64,000 nt of DNA from Penelope pileata (lineage: Eukaryota; Chordata; Aves; Galliformes; Cracidae): positions 37,035 through 101,034 of the forward strand of contig WBMW01005750.1 in the NCBI GenBank assembly GCA_013396635.1. Reading direction: 5' to 3'. Under the pieces are notes generated by a model. The model searched no databases, had not been told where the DNA came from, and was given only the letters and a program-made list of their open reading frames with translations. Both the position numbers and the translations under genes were made by a program. Shown piece after piece: positions 39,236 through 51,640 of this stretch. Within the stretch, counting starts at the first letter, position 1, and every line of letters begins with the position of its first letter.

Positions 39236-40899
39236 CAGGATCTCATGTGAAAACAAAGTAAGCAGACCATGAAAAACAGTGCTGAGATGGGTTTTTCTTT
39301 GCTTTCTTTCCAACATAGCCAAGGAAAGAAAGAGCTGAAAAAGATTTTCTTTCAGTCTTCTAAAGGAGCAGCCTGTGAACAAGCCAAGGTACTGAGGTCT
39401 GCATCAGACCGCCTCAGATCAGCGTTCAGCTGGTCTAACTCACTTCATCTTTTGTCTTATTACAGCTCTTTTAATAACAAAAGCCCATATGGTTAGTAAT
39501 TCATTGTGCTCCTCCAAAGGATTTGAAACCGGCTTTCCATTGCCGGATATCTCTAACTGATACATTCATAAAATCTTGAGAACTACATTAAAAGACGAAA
39601 TAAAAGTGAAATCTCTCTGTGTCACAGACTGCTTCAATAGGAACTGTAACCGCATGTATGATTAAAGTTGCAATCTGGTGGGATGGATCAGTTTTACAGA
39701 TGACTATACTATAGCACTACACTACACATGTACATTAATCAGAGCACATTTCTACCTTACTATCCCTGCTGCACCTGCCAGCTACCAAAACACCCTGTTA
39801 CCAGGAAAACAAACTCAACAAGAAATGCTCATACTTGCATACCAACATTTTACAACATAGGTGTTTCGACTAATGATTTATTTTACTGTTCTACAGCCAT
39901 TAACTTGAGTCTTTAAAAACACTGCTTGACTGTGGATAAGGCAGGGCAATTGACTGTGTAATGTCATGGTAATCTGGTTTGAAAAGTGCCCCAGAAGTGC
40001 AGATCATCGCTTGCAGACTATTGGTTTTTATAAAATCGCAACAGTGTTTTGCATTTTTGATTGCTTGCTATGAAAAGAAATATTTGTTATGGTGAATAGT
40101 GACGAGTAGGGCCCTTCTTCTGTAAACTAGGTTACTTAAGTAAAATTTCTGCTCATGCAAACTCCAAGGTTACGTGCGCGTGAAAAACAGTTTATAATGT
40201 TAGGGTCAAATTTTGCAGCCCTTTAGCAGGTATGATTAACTTCATTGGAGATTGGCATAAATAACACTGAGACAGCCCAAGATCTTTAATTCTGTCCTGA
40301 AATCTTTTGCTCTGCGTCCACTGCAGCTACCTGTAGCTGTGAGTTCTCTTCCTGTAAGCTAACAATGAGATTGCTATCCAAGGCTGGCTTGGAAATAGTA
40401 GTCAGAGAAGTCAAGCTACTGGCTGTCAACATCAAAAACAAAAATCCCTGACCTTGACTTTTCTCAATACAAAAGCCCTTTTCCTGCTGTTTTTGAAAGA
40501 ATGAAGGAATGAGAGCCAGCAAATGATATAGCAGACACTTTCTTCTGAAAAGATAAAGCAAATTTGTTTTATTTCTATATACAATCTGCTGCTCAAGTAC
40601 AAAGACAGGAAACAATATTGGGAAATTCTTAAAAATATGATTTATGCTGGATAAAGTCTCTTCCTTGAACAAATAGCGAGCCAAGAATTTCCTGAACTTT
40701 TGCGATTTGCTTGGAAAATGTGTTCTCCCTTTCTTGCTATTGCATTGTGAAGAAAGCATTTATTTCTAGTAGAAAGTTTTATCTTTTACTTAAAATAAAA
40801 CCATGTCTTATACACTGTGTTCTGCCTCTCCTCCTACTATCTTGGCCTTCTTTGTAATGGGATTGAACAGGTGCTGGTACACAGCTCCATTTTCAAGCT
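39236..40899. other. Intergenic, with one 157-codon open frame
   Basis: The minus-strand ATG-initiated frame at 40286-40759 is the longest in the window. It has no signal peptide, recognisable domain or family resemblance. Its Phe/Leu/Lys/Gln-rich composition is what AT-rich DNA yields. In 64 kb read in six frames, one run of about this length is within chance expectation, so I do not call a gene. Confidence 0.45.
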
Positions 40900-41000
40900 G
40901 CATACAGATAATCTTCCCCATTTTAGAGCACGGCAGGCAGTCCATCTCGGGTAAGCAACCCAGGGTCACACAAACGGAGGGAGTCCTGAACAGAGAAGGC
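40900..41000 (-). mobile_element. MIR SINE relic, antisense
   Basis: On the plus strand this reads ATAATCTTCCCCATTTTAGAG, then GGTAAGCAACCCAGGGTCACACA and a GGAGGGAGTCCTGAAC block. That is the antisense order of MIR (ATTATCCCCATTTTACAGA, then AAGT-ACTTGCCCAGGGTCACACAG, then the GGATTCGAACC region). The copy is diverged and its ends are uncertain. Confidence 0.6.
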
Positions 41001-41299
41001 ATATGCTCATTTTTAGAAATATGAGCAAGCTGGATGTATCCACTAAGTATCCACCAGACAGATTTGTGAAGTGTCCTGAATGAGCTCCCTGAACAAAATC
41101 CCTCTCATGGAGGTTGAGGCACAGCCACGTAGGGCACTGAGAACCTTGTGGAGCAGGGAGAAAAGAGCATTCATCCTTGGCATGGTCTTTGTCTGTGGGA
41201 GAGGCCAGTTTCATCCTTTGGTAAACTGAATTAGGGGAACAGCCAGTGAATGAGCCTTCTGGTTGGGCTACTCACCTGGTGCAGGCTGTTCAGGCTCTC

Positions 41300-41495
41300 T
41301 CGGTCCCGCCAGAGCAGCACGGCAGCTGAGCACGTAGCTCCCATGCTCTCTGCCCACCCATGGGCTCTCTTCCAGCAGTGATGCTGCCAGCCCCCTGTTG
41401 AGGGCCAGATTGCAGTTTGCCCAAATGAGCTACCCTGGGGAGCATGGTGCTCTCCAGTCCGATCTCCCCCGCCGCCCCGCGCGGCTGTCATATGG
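41300..41495. promoter_or_regulatory. Small GC/CpG-rich cluster
   Basis: The stretch includes CTCGGTCCCGCC near its start and a dense core at 41461-41486 (CCCCCGCCGCCCCGCGCGG) with five CpGs in under 30 bp. It lies in a wider GC-richer segment (about 41.25-41.75 kb) with several overlapping open frames on both strands, which are explained by base composition. It might be a small unmethylated element or a lncRNA promoter. Nothing in it resembles a known protein. Confidence 0.3.
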
Positions 41496-43105
41496 AGATC
41501 TGTCTCTGCCAGAGGGTTTGCAGCAATACAGACTGCTGCTGGGGCACTGCCCTGGAGAACAAAGGCCAGATCCAGTTTTTCTTTGCTGGAAATAGCAAAG
41601 AATTAGAAAAAGAAGACACAAGCAGCACTGCATTCAGAGCAATGGTGCAGCTCTTCCCTTCCAGGAGAAAGGGAAATGTAGAAATGCAGCAGCGCTCAGG
41701 ATGGCCTATCACACTGTGCAGTAGTGTGGCTGAGAGCTGGGTCAGCGAGTCCTAAATCTGATGGTCGGGGTGAAAAAAGAGCTGGAGTCATGTATCCTGT
41801 TCAACAAAATGATGATAAAAGTAGGCTCCTGTGTGAAGATGTATTTCCTCTACATTAGAATATCATTAAATAGCATGAAAGCAAACACTAAAGATAATAA
41901 CAGTTCTCAGTTTGTTTCAGATGTGGTAAACTAGAAGCAGCTTTCTTTAGCTGTGTGTTTCATTAAAGGTCACCGTGAGCCATGAATCTCTCATTGAAAT
42001 TTCTCAGCTATTTCCATGCAGTGTCACTGTCTGGACAACCTTCCTAACACATCAACAGCTAACAAGCCATGACAATAAGTTATGAGGCACAATTCAAGGA
42101 AACAAAAACAAAAATGGAAGGATGTGAATTCTGTGGCGCACGCAAAGAAAAATGGGTGGGATGCTCATTTCCTCAAATTGTGTATCAACTTCATAAGTTA
42201 GCTACAAATTATTCCCCGCTAAAGGATTAGGATATCATCTTACATCCCACCTTTGTGTTCTTTTTCCAGTGCTCCATTGCGGGACGAGATCTTTGCTGCT
42301 TCCATTTGAAGAACTGCATTTTTCTTTTTTTTTACACATTTTTGAAACATAGCATGCATTTGTTGAAAGGAGTCAGTGCTGGTCTTGCAGCACAAAAAAA
42401 AATCAACAAATGATTTCAGAGCATCTGAAAGAAAGAAATCACACTGCAAATTTACACTAATTTGTACTCAGATGGCAATGCTTCGACTATTTTTAGAAGA
42501 CAACAAATAAAGGATGAATTACGTCTTGAAAACAAAACAGATTTTTCATACAAAATTTTAGAGCAGCTTTCTGTAGGAGTGTCTTCATTCCTGAATCAGA
42601 TATTTTTATATATATTTTGAAATTTTCTAGTCTTAGTTTCCTTCTTACTTCATTGTCCCATTGTTTGTTTTTAAACAAAACAATAACCACAACCTTTTCT
42701 CTTTCATTCCTTATACTTTACTGAAGAAATGCATTGTTTTCATCTGCATGCTTAGTTTCTACATTCAGGTATCATTTATGTCTTCTGCTCTCAATGAGAC
42801 ATATACAACAGCTACAAATGCTGTTGCATTGATCCAAAGTATACTGTACACAGCATGCCAAAAATGTGTTTGTTTTTAATGCTTACAGTTTTCAGTCATT
42901 AGACTGACTTTTTTCATTTTTGTAGGAAATAAGGAAAATCCTGAATCCATTTTAAGACAATAATTTCTCCTTAGGTACCAAAATATCTGAAACATTGGTA
43001 AGATGCAGGTTTGCCAGGGCACACTGAATTATTCTTTGTAAAAATGTTGATTTACAGACCCGATTCGTGTATCTTTTTCTTCATAAATATAACGTCTTAA
43101 GAAAA

Positions 43106-43127
43106 AGAAATATATATATATATTTCT
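43106..43127. repeat. Perfect 22-bp AT-rich palindrome with (TA)n core
   Basis: AGAAA, a TA-dinucleotide core and TTTCT form an exact self-complementary sequence. It may form a cruciform or simply be a microsatellite with symmetrical ends. Confidence 0.9.
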
Positions 43128-46100
43128 CTAAGGAAGCATTTTCTAAGAAAACACTTATGCGTTTAGGAGATACTTATGTATCTGTAGGACAGATTTATTA
43201 AATACCACATCACCATTACAGCAAATAATGTATTTATTAAATGAAATAGACCCTTTCTCTTGAAGAGGAAGAGATGCGAATAGATATAACAAGCAGTTTT
43301 GTCTTGAAAGACAAAAACATAGTAGTTCAAGACAAGGCAAAATGAATGAAATAATTTTTTCCATTGTTTGAGTTTCTCAAAATAGATGCAAATTAAGAGT
43401 TAATCAAATCTAGAAACAAATTAAACTGAAAGAGGATGCTCTGTACCAAAGTAAATTTAGTTTGACAATGTTAAACAGATAGCTGGGATCTGCTGGGAAT
43501 ACATATCTTGGCTTCATCTGATTGACCTCATATCATCGCTATGGCATGTAACTACACCTGACAGGCCATTGATTCGGCAGTATGTAAAGTGGATCCTTAA
43601 GGAAATAGCTTGGCAGAGAACAGCTTCCCATGTATTTCAAATTCCCACAGCTAAATTCAAGTCCCTAACATAGGATTCATTACATACAGAGAGGATAGAA
43701 AAACAATGCTCTTATGAAAGACTTTATACATAGAAAAGATTCCTAGCAACAGCCCCACATGTCAATTAACAGATTTCAGGACTCTGAGCACAAAAATTAC
43801 AGATCAGTATTGATTTCAAATTTCAGACTGAAAAATTCAATATATTTTTTTTATCTCTTTCTGGTACAGAATTCACCCCAGAACTGCAGTAACCTTAATA
43901 GTTTTCACTCTTGGTCCTCCTCGATAATTTTGCCAGAAGTCTGAAGCACAGCCGTGTGCACAATAACAAAACCAAATCAGAAAGCTGTTTATTCTGCTTC
44001 CACAAAAGCAATTTTACTCCACTTTGTGCCACCAAATGTACCACAATGTTTTCATCACCGAGTTAAAGAGAGTATGCCTAATGGCTTATACAGTCCTACT
44101 GCACAAGAATCCTATTCAAACATTTGCTCAAGTCATGCATGGCTTTAGTCACATGCATAATAGCCTACACACAAAGGCACAAGAGACAAGGAGGCCTTTA
44201 TGCAACAAACTGAAAGTAGTATTTCCCCATGCTAATACTATGTAAACAACAGAGAGCTACAGGATATCATATGAACATGATTTTTTGTGATAGAGAAAGA
44301 ATGATTAATTGATATCTAAAAGCTATAATACCTGTGTCCAGAGAGATTAAACATATAAGCAAAAACAAGAATGAGAGACAAAATGCAATTTTAGATGTTA
44401 ACATGAAAAAAAGTGTTTATAATAAATCAAATTATGTTACTTCAACAGGGCTTAATCAAAAAGCTTTTTGCAAAATACAAAAGAGCCACCTTTTTGCTCT
44501 TTATTAGACTGATGAAAATGCTCACAATTTCTGGAAGAGGCATAAATAGGTAAAACATCACTGTATATTTAAAGAACAGTCTTGAGTAATAACATTCTCC
44601 GGTGCCCAAAGCCTGCATAAAGCCTTGCACATTAACATGAGGCTACTATTCTGGAGTCAATATCCCTCATACGATGTCACTCCAAGAAGCAAGAGTAGGG
44701 AGAGGGAAATCATTAGGCAAACTCGTCAGTTGATGCAAGCTGACAGACCTGCCTCGTTCACAACGGCTGTAGCTGCACTTCACCGCAGTGAACAAAGACA
44801 ACTACAAAACTGCGAGTGAAGCCAAAGTAATCTGATCATATTCATGGGCTGGACATGCAACTCTTTTATGAATCTTAGAGGACAGATCCCAGTCAACAGG
44901 CTTGTCACAAACCAGATGCCTACTCAGTAACAAAAGGCTGCTTTGGGGAATAAACTATGTCATTTGCCAAGCTAAAAGCAAATGACCCGTGGGGGATGCA
45001 GTACTATGGATCAAGCTCTTGTTTCAAGCAAAAAGAAAATATAATGTGCTTCTTCTACATGGTTCAATTATTCAAAAGTGCCAATAAAATTAAATGTTTA
45101 GAAAAGCCCATTCTTTGGATCTTGATGAAACAAAATGTTGCCTTGGAACATGCATAAAACATACACATAAAATATGCCATCTGCGGACCCTGAAGCACAC
45201 AATGCATGAGACCAGTACCAGTATTCACATTTTCAAAGAGGACAACATCACAACAGGGAAGCAAACTAACCTAAGTCCTTCAGCAATCTGAAAATGAAGC
45301 CAGAAGCTAGATCTAAATCTTCTAAGTGCAGGTATCGTGCCTACAAGAATGCATCATTTCCCTTAACACCAGACTGGGATCCCAGCTGACAAAGACCACT
45401 CCATGGCAAAGACCAGCATAATTGTATGAAGCAGTGCTAGGTAAAAGTTAAGTTGACATTGAACTAAACGGTATTTCTTAGAAATGGAAACTGACATGGG
45501 AATGGTTTATTTTTGATTAACTGTTTTTTCAGAATAAAATTTTGATTCAAAATAAATGAAAGAGACAGAGATCCCCAAAACAGCTTCATAGTTTGAATCT
45601 TTGTGTACAGTGTATTTCCCAATGAACATTTCATACTTTGACAGTCTTCTCGCAGCCATAGAAGACAGATTGGTGTTGTCAGGTTAATGGAAGAAGTGAT
45701 CCAGCTTGAGCATTCTGCCACTTGTTGAGGAGTGCCTGATCACAAGGTTATTAGCTGCTCTGGTATATTTGTATCTGGTGTACATGTGGCCTACAGTTTC
45801 AGTGTCGGGAGAATTGAATTTCTGAAATATTTTCTGAAATATTTTTTTAAATATTCTCCCAGGTGCTAATACCAGATTATCTTGCTTTATTTGTTGCATG
45901 GGAATAAGAGGTCAATTTCCCAAAAAAGAAAACCCCAAATAACGAACAAAAAAAGCCATAAACTCTTGTCCAGTAGCAGAATACAGGATGGTTCACCCTT
46001 GGCAGGAAGCACTGCTGCTGATCTGTCAGTTAGATACCAGCACTGCCCTTTGCAGAGTGTTTTGCAGGATAGCTATCTGACTGCTGCACGCACATATACA

Positions 46101-46724
46101 CCCTCTTCTAAGGGAACATAGCTATCTTTTCCCAGTGCATTTTTGCTTTTCATATCTTTCACACACCGCTACAAAACCAGGGCCTTGTTAAGAGATTATC
46201 TCTATTTACCACTACATGTAGTCTGCCTTATTGTCAACATATTTTTCAGAACATTCATTTGTGTGCACTAGCATTTTTAAAATTCAACAGAAAACTGTAC
46301 AGTAGGAAGTAGCAATATCTACAGATTAGCTATAACCTCAGGAATTAAAAAATAGTAGAATTCAGCAATGTTACCTGCAAGATACCCCTGCAGCCTGAGC
46401 TGAGTCAGAGGTAGGCAGAGAGGCTGTGTTTGCTTTGAGTTTGAGCTGACATCAGAGCCTAGGCTGTGTCCCAGGGAGCCTGCAGACCCCAGAGCCTTCT
46501 CTACCCATTGTGTTATCTTTTTCCTACTTCCAATTGGGAACAGCTGATCAGCAGGGCTCTGACCACCTGGAACCAGGAACAGACATGAAGCAAAGCAGGA
46601 AAACTTTGCCAGGACCCCAGATTTCTGCTATTTCCTCCCGTGTCAGTTTAAGCAATGGTTACACTGCATGTGGACCCGAGTCCTAGCTCGCTTCCCAGAG
46701 CAGGCCCTTGATGGTATATAATGA

Positions 46725-46906
46725 GTGTCATGACACCATTTGCAGGATATATAAGCTTATATTTAGGGCTGGAATGAGAAAAATGGAAGGGTATTAAAGC
46801 TTGAAACTAAGGTTTTGACCTTGGCTTAACTTTTGTGACAACATACCCAGATACAAGATAACTATTGTACAGGGCATGCTGTTATATTCACCTTATAGTG
46901 AATATA
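46725..46906. repeat. Three palindromic or hairpin elements in 180 bp
   Basis: A perfect 12-bp palindrome GTGTCATGACAC lies at 46725-46736, a perfect 14-bp palindrome ATATAAGCTTATAT at 46749-46762, and a 9-bp stem TATATTCAC/GTGAATATA with a 6-base loop at 46883-46906. Confidence 0.85.
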
Positions 46907-49900
46907 GCTTTTTTAGTACAGATAGAAGCAAATTCACTAATGAGTGAAATTTCCCATTAGCTCTTAAGGCTATGTTCTGTGGAATGGAAATATAGTCTCT
47001 CTGAAAGTCTGCAATGATACTATCGCAAGATTTATTGAATTGATCCTCAGGTTAGAAGAACTACGAAGTAGATGAAGAAGTGGTTTTTCATTTCCTGTAG
47101 GGATTTAGGGAAAATCATGAGAACACAGGTGAATTTACAACTGAAGTTTTGGTTTTGAGATTTTTTTTCTTTGTTTGCAGAAGAAAAGAAGAACAAACTT
47201 AAGCACCTCTTTCAGACATACCCAATTCTTTGCGGATTTGGATTAAACTGAGTGAATTAAATATGACAGGTTGAAATGAAAAGCATCAGAAACATCAGAG
47301 AAAACTTTGCTTTCAACATTTGCTAAGGAAACCATGTAGGTTTCTGATTTTAGAATGTTTTCATTTGGAAATGAAACTTCTGAGAAGCAGCAAGAATTTT
47401 AGTAGATTTTTCTTTGGGGAAATTTGAACATTTGTTTCTATTATGTGGTTTGACCTCTAAATATATAATTTCTGTAAAAATAATTCTTTAGATCATTTGT
47501 AATGACATAACATTTATGTAACCCTGAGAAACTGGGGTAACTGAGAAATTACATAATAACAAAAAAAATGGGGAAAGGTGACGATGTCATACCAAGGAAA
47601 GGATGTCCAGCACATGTACTTCAAATCCCTGCACTGTTGGAGCCATACTAGATAGCCTCTTTCACAAAAATTTATTCAAATCTTTACGAATCTTTTATTT
47701 AAGAAAAAATAAGTAGAAAGTAATATTTCTGGCAAAGAAAAAAAGTTGATTTCTGGGCCACCAAAAGGCATAAAGAAAATACTGGCATTAAATCAGTTGC
47801 TGTAAGCTTTCAAAATCATCTACTTCTCAATCACAGCAAGAAAAGTAGAGACACCTATCATACACTTATTAATGCAACATCTTCTGGTCTGAACCCAGGG
47901 ATCACTTCGACAGATCTGGCTGGTTCACAAAACTGACCAGGTTACAGGAGCTTGGATTTGCTCAACAGAGATTGACAAAGTATGAAAACATGGCCAGTGC
48001 AGTCCAGGCAGAAGACAAAAGCTGCTCTTTCCCTTAGTGTTCCTCTTTTGAGTTTGCATTTAAGGAAAAAGAAATCAAGGCAAATCCATCAGCTATGAGT
48101 TTTGTAACTGCTGCAATGAGAAATACAAATCACAGTTAAGACAGCTGGGTAACCTGTCTGCTTCTCCCACCTCCTACAGCATACCGCATATATTTCAGTC
48201 AACACACGCTGCAACTTTTCAATCACGTACATCGAGCTTCTACAGTCCTTACGTGGGGGACCCTCTCCTCCTAGAAGCTAGGGCCTAATCTCAATTTTCT
48301 TTTCTAGTTACTAATATATTTATAGAAATAAATCAATCAAGCATCTCTTTTTCAATACTATGATCCATTCTGAAATATTTTACTAAGCATAGAGACAGCC
48401 AAATCCACAAGGGATCTTACTAAGGTAACTGATTTGCAACTATGAAATGGCAACTGATGCTTTACGCTTGTGAGATGTATTTGGGACCCTAAGTAATTAC
48501 TAAAACATGAACTGAAACAACTATCTCCTGTAGACATTTGGTCCTGTTTCTTATACAAACTCTGGGTCTGTTTTTGTTTCCCACTTGTATTTATGTTTTC
48601 TCTGTTCACTAAACCATGAGCTCAAAATGATAACATAATCACAAAATAGGCATCAAAGTAGTGAAAATGTTCTGTTTGAAAGGTAACAGTTTTCAAAGCA
48701 CCAAATAAGCAGAAAATCACCTTTGCCTTTCAGATTCCTTGGATGCTTCTCCTTTTCCTCCAGGATTCCTATATCAGTTCAGGTGAATGTATAAAAAACT
48801 TCATTTTCACGGTACTTTACACCACCAGTATCTGTATGCTACTTTATGTCTACACAGACACTCCCATATGAATATGGGCTTAACTTCAAACAGAAAAGTG
48901 GTGTAACACCAAGTATTTTAAGAAGGCACTTTTTATAGGGAGAAAACAATCCTACAATTTGATAGAGCACCAAAGTTGAAAACAACCTTGAAAAGACAGG
49001 AAGTGCCTCTATATGTGTATGCATCATTGATGTTAATGGAAGGAGAGTTCTTCCTCTCTAAGAAAAGGAGGATCCCTAAATACTGTTACAATCTATTTAC
49101 AATATTATTTATTAGGACAGCTGCAAGAGGCACGGTTTGGGAATAAGGTGCAAAAAAACCACAAAAACTGTATATCTTTAATGGACCATAGGCCAATGTA
49201 TATATAAACAATGACTGCCAAGACAGCATGGTACAACCAGCTACTGCTCTGGGAATACAGGCAACAATGAGAAAATGCTCAAAATATACAATTTTACATA
49301 TTTGTGAACTCTGAATTTAAGGATAAAGAAAAGGTCTAATAATCTAGTAGTTTATTAACTGTTCTACGTTTTCAACCTTTCACATATCGCAAGTCTCCAT
49401 GTTCCATCCAGTTTTTCTAATATTGAATATGCTAACTTATATTTAACTTCAATATATCTTCCAGAAAGTCAAATGGCCTTGATTTGCAAATGTCAGGAAA
49501 TGGGGCCCTTGGTTCCTTTCGTGGGCTTCTGGAAGGATTAAATCCTCTTTGTAAAAAACGTATGATCTATTTCCAATCCGAAAAATGCCAAGATCTAGGC
49601 ATTTCCAAGACTTTGTTTTTCATTATCACTCCCTCCATAGGGCTGCAGCATTCTTTGTCACCCAGTATTTAATGCCAAGAAGATTCTTGCAGGTTGTGAC
49701 GTGGAATCTTCAGTCCAGTGCCAACTGGGATCAAGAGCTAAGGTCGAAGCACTGGGAACTCCCAGAACCCTGAAGACTCTCTGGTGGCATTGCTCTGCCT
49801 TCTCCCATTTCCGAAATCCTTACTCTGACATTGCCACCGATAAGCAGTTTCCTGGCATCAGTCATGCCATTTTTCAAAGTAAAATCACACCTTTCTTCCT

Positions 49901-51616
49901 CCTGATAGCATACACTCAAGGGTCTCACAGGCCCTTTCTGCTGTAACATTGTGCTGTTGGCTGCTACTTTTGCTCTTCTGCTGAGCTGCAAACTCTTGCT
50001 AGCCACTAATTTCCAGGACACAATTTCCTGTTGTAAGAATAGAGGACGTATATTTCTTACTCCTAAATGAGTGATATGAATATGTTCCAACAAGATCAAA
50101 TATATCATAAAAGGACTGTTTATTGAGCAATACAGATCATTCAGGATCAGCACTTTATTGTCTTTGTTTTATGTTCCTCCAAATTGTGGTGTACATGCAT
50201 TTCAAGAGCAGAGATTTTTCATGTACTTCTAAAACACTAATGAGAATTCTTAATAGCATTTTTACAGTACTGGTCCCTGCAGAACTTCACTAGAAGCATT
50301 TCCATTCAGCGATGAGTCTCCATTGACAGTCCTTTTGAGTACAGCCAGTTCCACTCCATTTATTGTGTTCTGTGATACATTACGCAGTTCTTAACAAAGC
50401 TATTACGACTGGAAAAATATCCACACAAATGACAACTCTGTATGTTAGAGTACCAAGGGACAAATCTTGTTCTCTCTGAAATCAAGTAGAGCTTGGGAAT
50501 GTTCTTTGTTGAGAGCAAGAGCAGACCTGATTTAAAAATCTAAACCGCAGCTCACTCCTATAGAGCCACTACCACAGAGGAAATTCATTTGCAACAATCA
50601 GCAGCATCTTTCCCTCTAGTCCAAGGTAATGATAATCTATTCCATGTAATCTAAATGGCAGTAGCCAACTGAGAAAGTTTTCACTGGCTTTGACTCAACT
50701 GTTCCATTAGCATTCACAAGTACAGACAGCAAGTCAAGACTAAATGGCAGCTTACTTTGAAAAAAACAAAGCACAGCAAAACAAAACAACCCACAATAAT
50801 TTATTTCTAAATGTATTAATTAACGTGTGGGATAAATTCACACCATGACCATATTAACGGATCACAATGCAAAAAGTATGGTCTTGCAGGGTTTTGTGCA
50901 GTCAAAATATCCAAACACTCAGAGGAGAGATGATTACATTTCACTGTGCAAGAAAATACAGAGCACAGGAAAAAAACAAGCAGGACCTCTCCTACCATTT
51001 AAAGGAAACACATATGCAAAACTTTTGAGAAACGAAAGCCAGCGGGCTTGTATGCCACTGTGAAGATGAGCCCAGTGCTTGACCCTTCCCACCATCACTG
51101 ATCTTAGAAGTTTTAGCTGGACAGATAACCAGCAGTAGGAGGGAACCTTATTTACAGCACATTAAAAGAAAGATAAGATGGAGTGCAGCGCACCACCTAA
51201 AAAAGGGACACCTCTTAGAGCCTATCTATTGCTTTCTGCTCCTTCAGTGACCCTGGCTGCTTTTCTCTGTCATGAGTAAGCATCTTGTGTGCCGTGACAC
51301 AGCCCTGTTTCACAAGAGGACAATTCAACATGACCAGATCCTTCTGGTTCCATGTAGCAAAATTCAAGGATAACTTCGGAAGAGTGTAAGTGCAAGTAAG
51401 AGAACAGTTTTTTAGCATTTAGCTATTCCTCTGCAAACCCACACAACTGACTAGGAGGCATAACTTGGCTGGGAGGGCAGCACATCTGCCCACAGCAGCT
51501 CCTGCTCCAGAGCAAGAGTCAAGCTGGGCTCCCAGCACAGGGCTGCAGCCAAGCACCTGGCAGCTGGAACAGAAGCTTGTGTTTTCTGTAAATGCAGCCC
51601 AGCTACATAATAACAA

Positions 51617-51640
51617 ATATATATATATAGAGAGAGAGAT
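51617..51640. repeat. (AT)n-(AG)n compound microsatellite
   Basis: A short AT dinucleotide run passes directly into an AG dinucleotide run. Both are short and may vary between individuals. Confidence 0.9.

Noticed and set aside
40286..40759. 157-codon minus-strand open frame starting with ATG
   Set aside because: No domain, family resemblance or gene context. One frame of about this length is within chance expectation for 64 kb read in six frames.
46883..46906. 9-bp hairpin considered as a microRNA precursor
   Set aside because: The stem is far too short for a pre-miRNA, and flanking sequence does not extend the pairing.
49731..50153. 140-codon minus-strand frame
   Set aside because: No recognisable domain, and plus-strand frames overlap it. 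Treated as chance.
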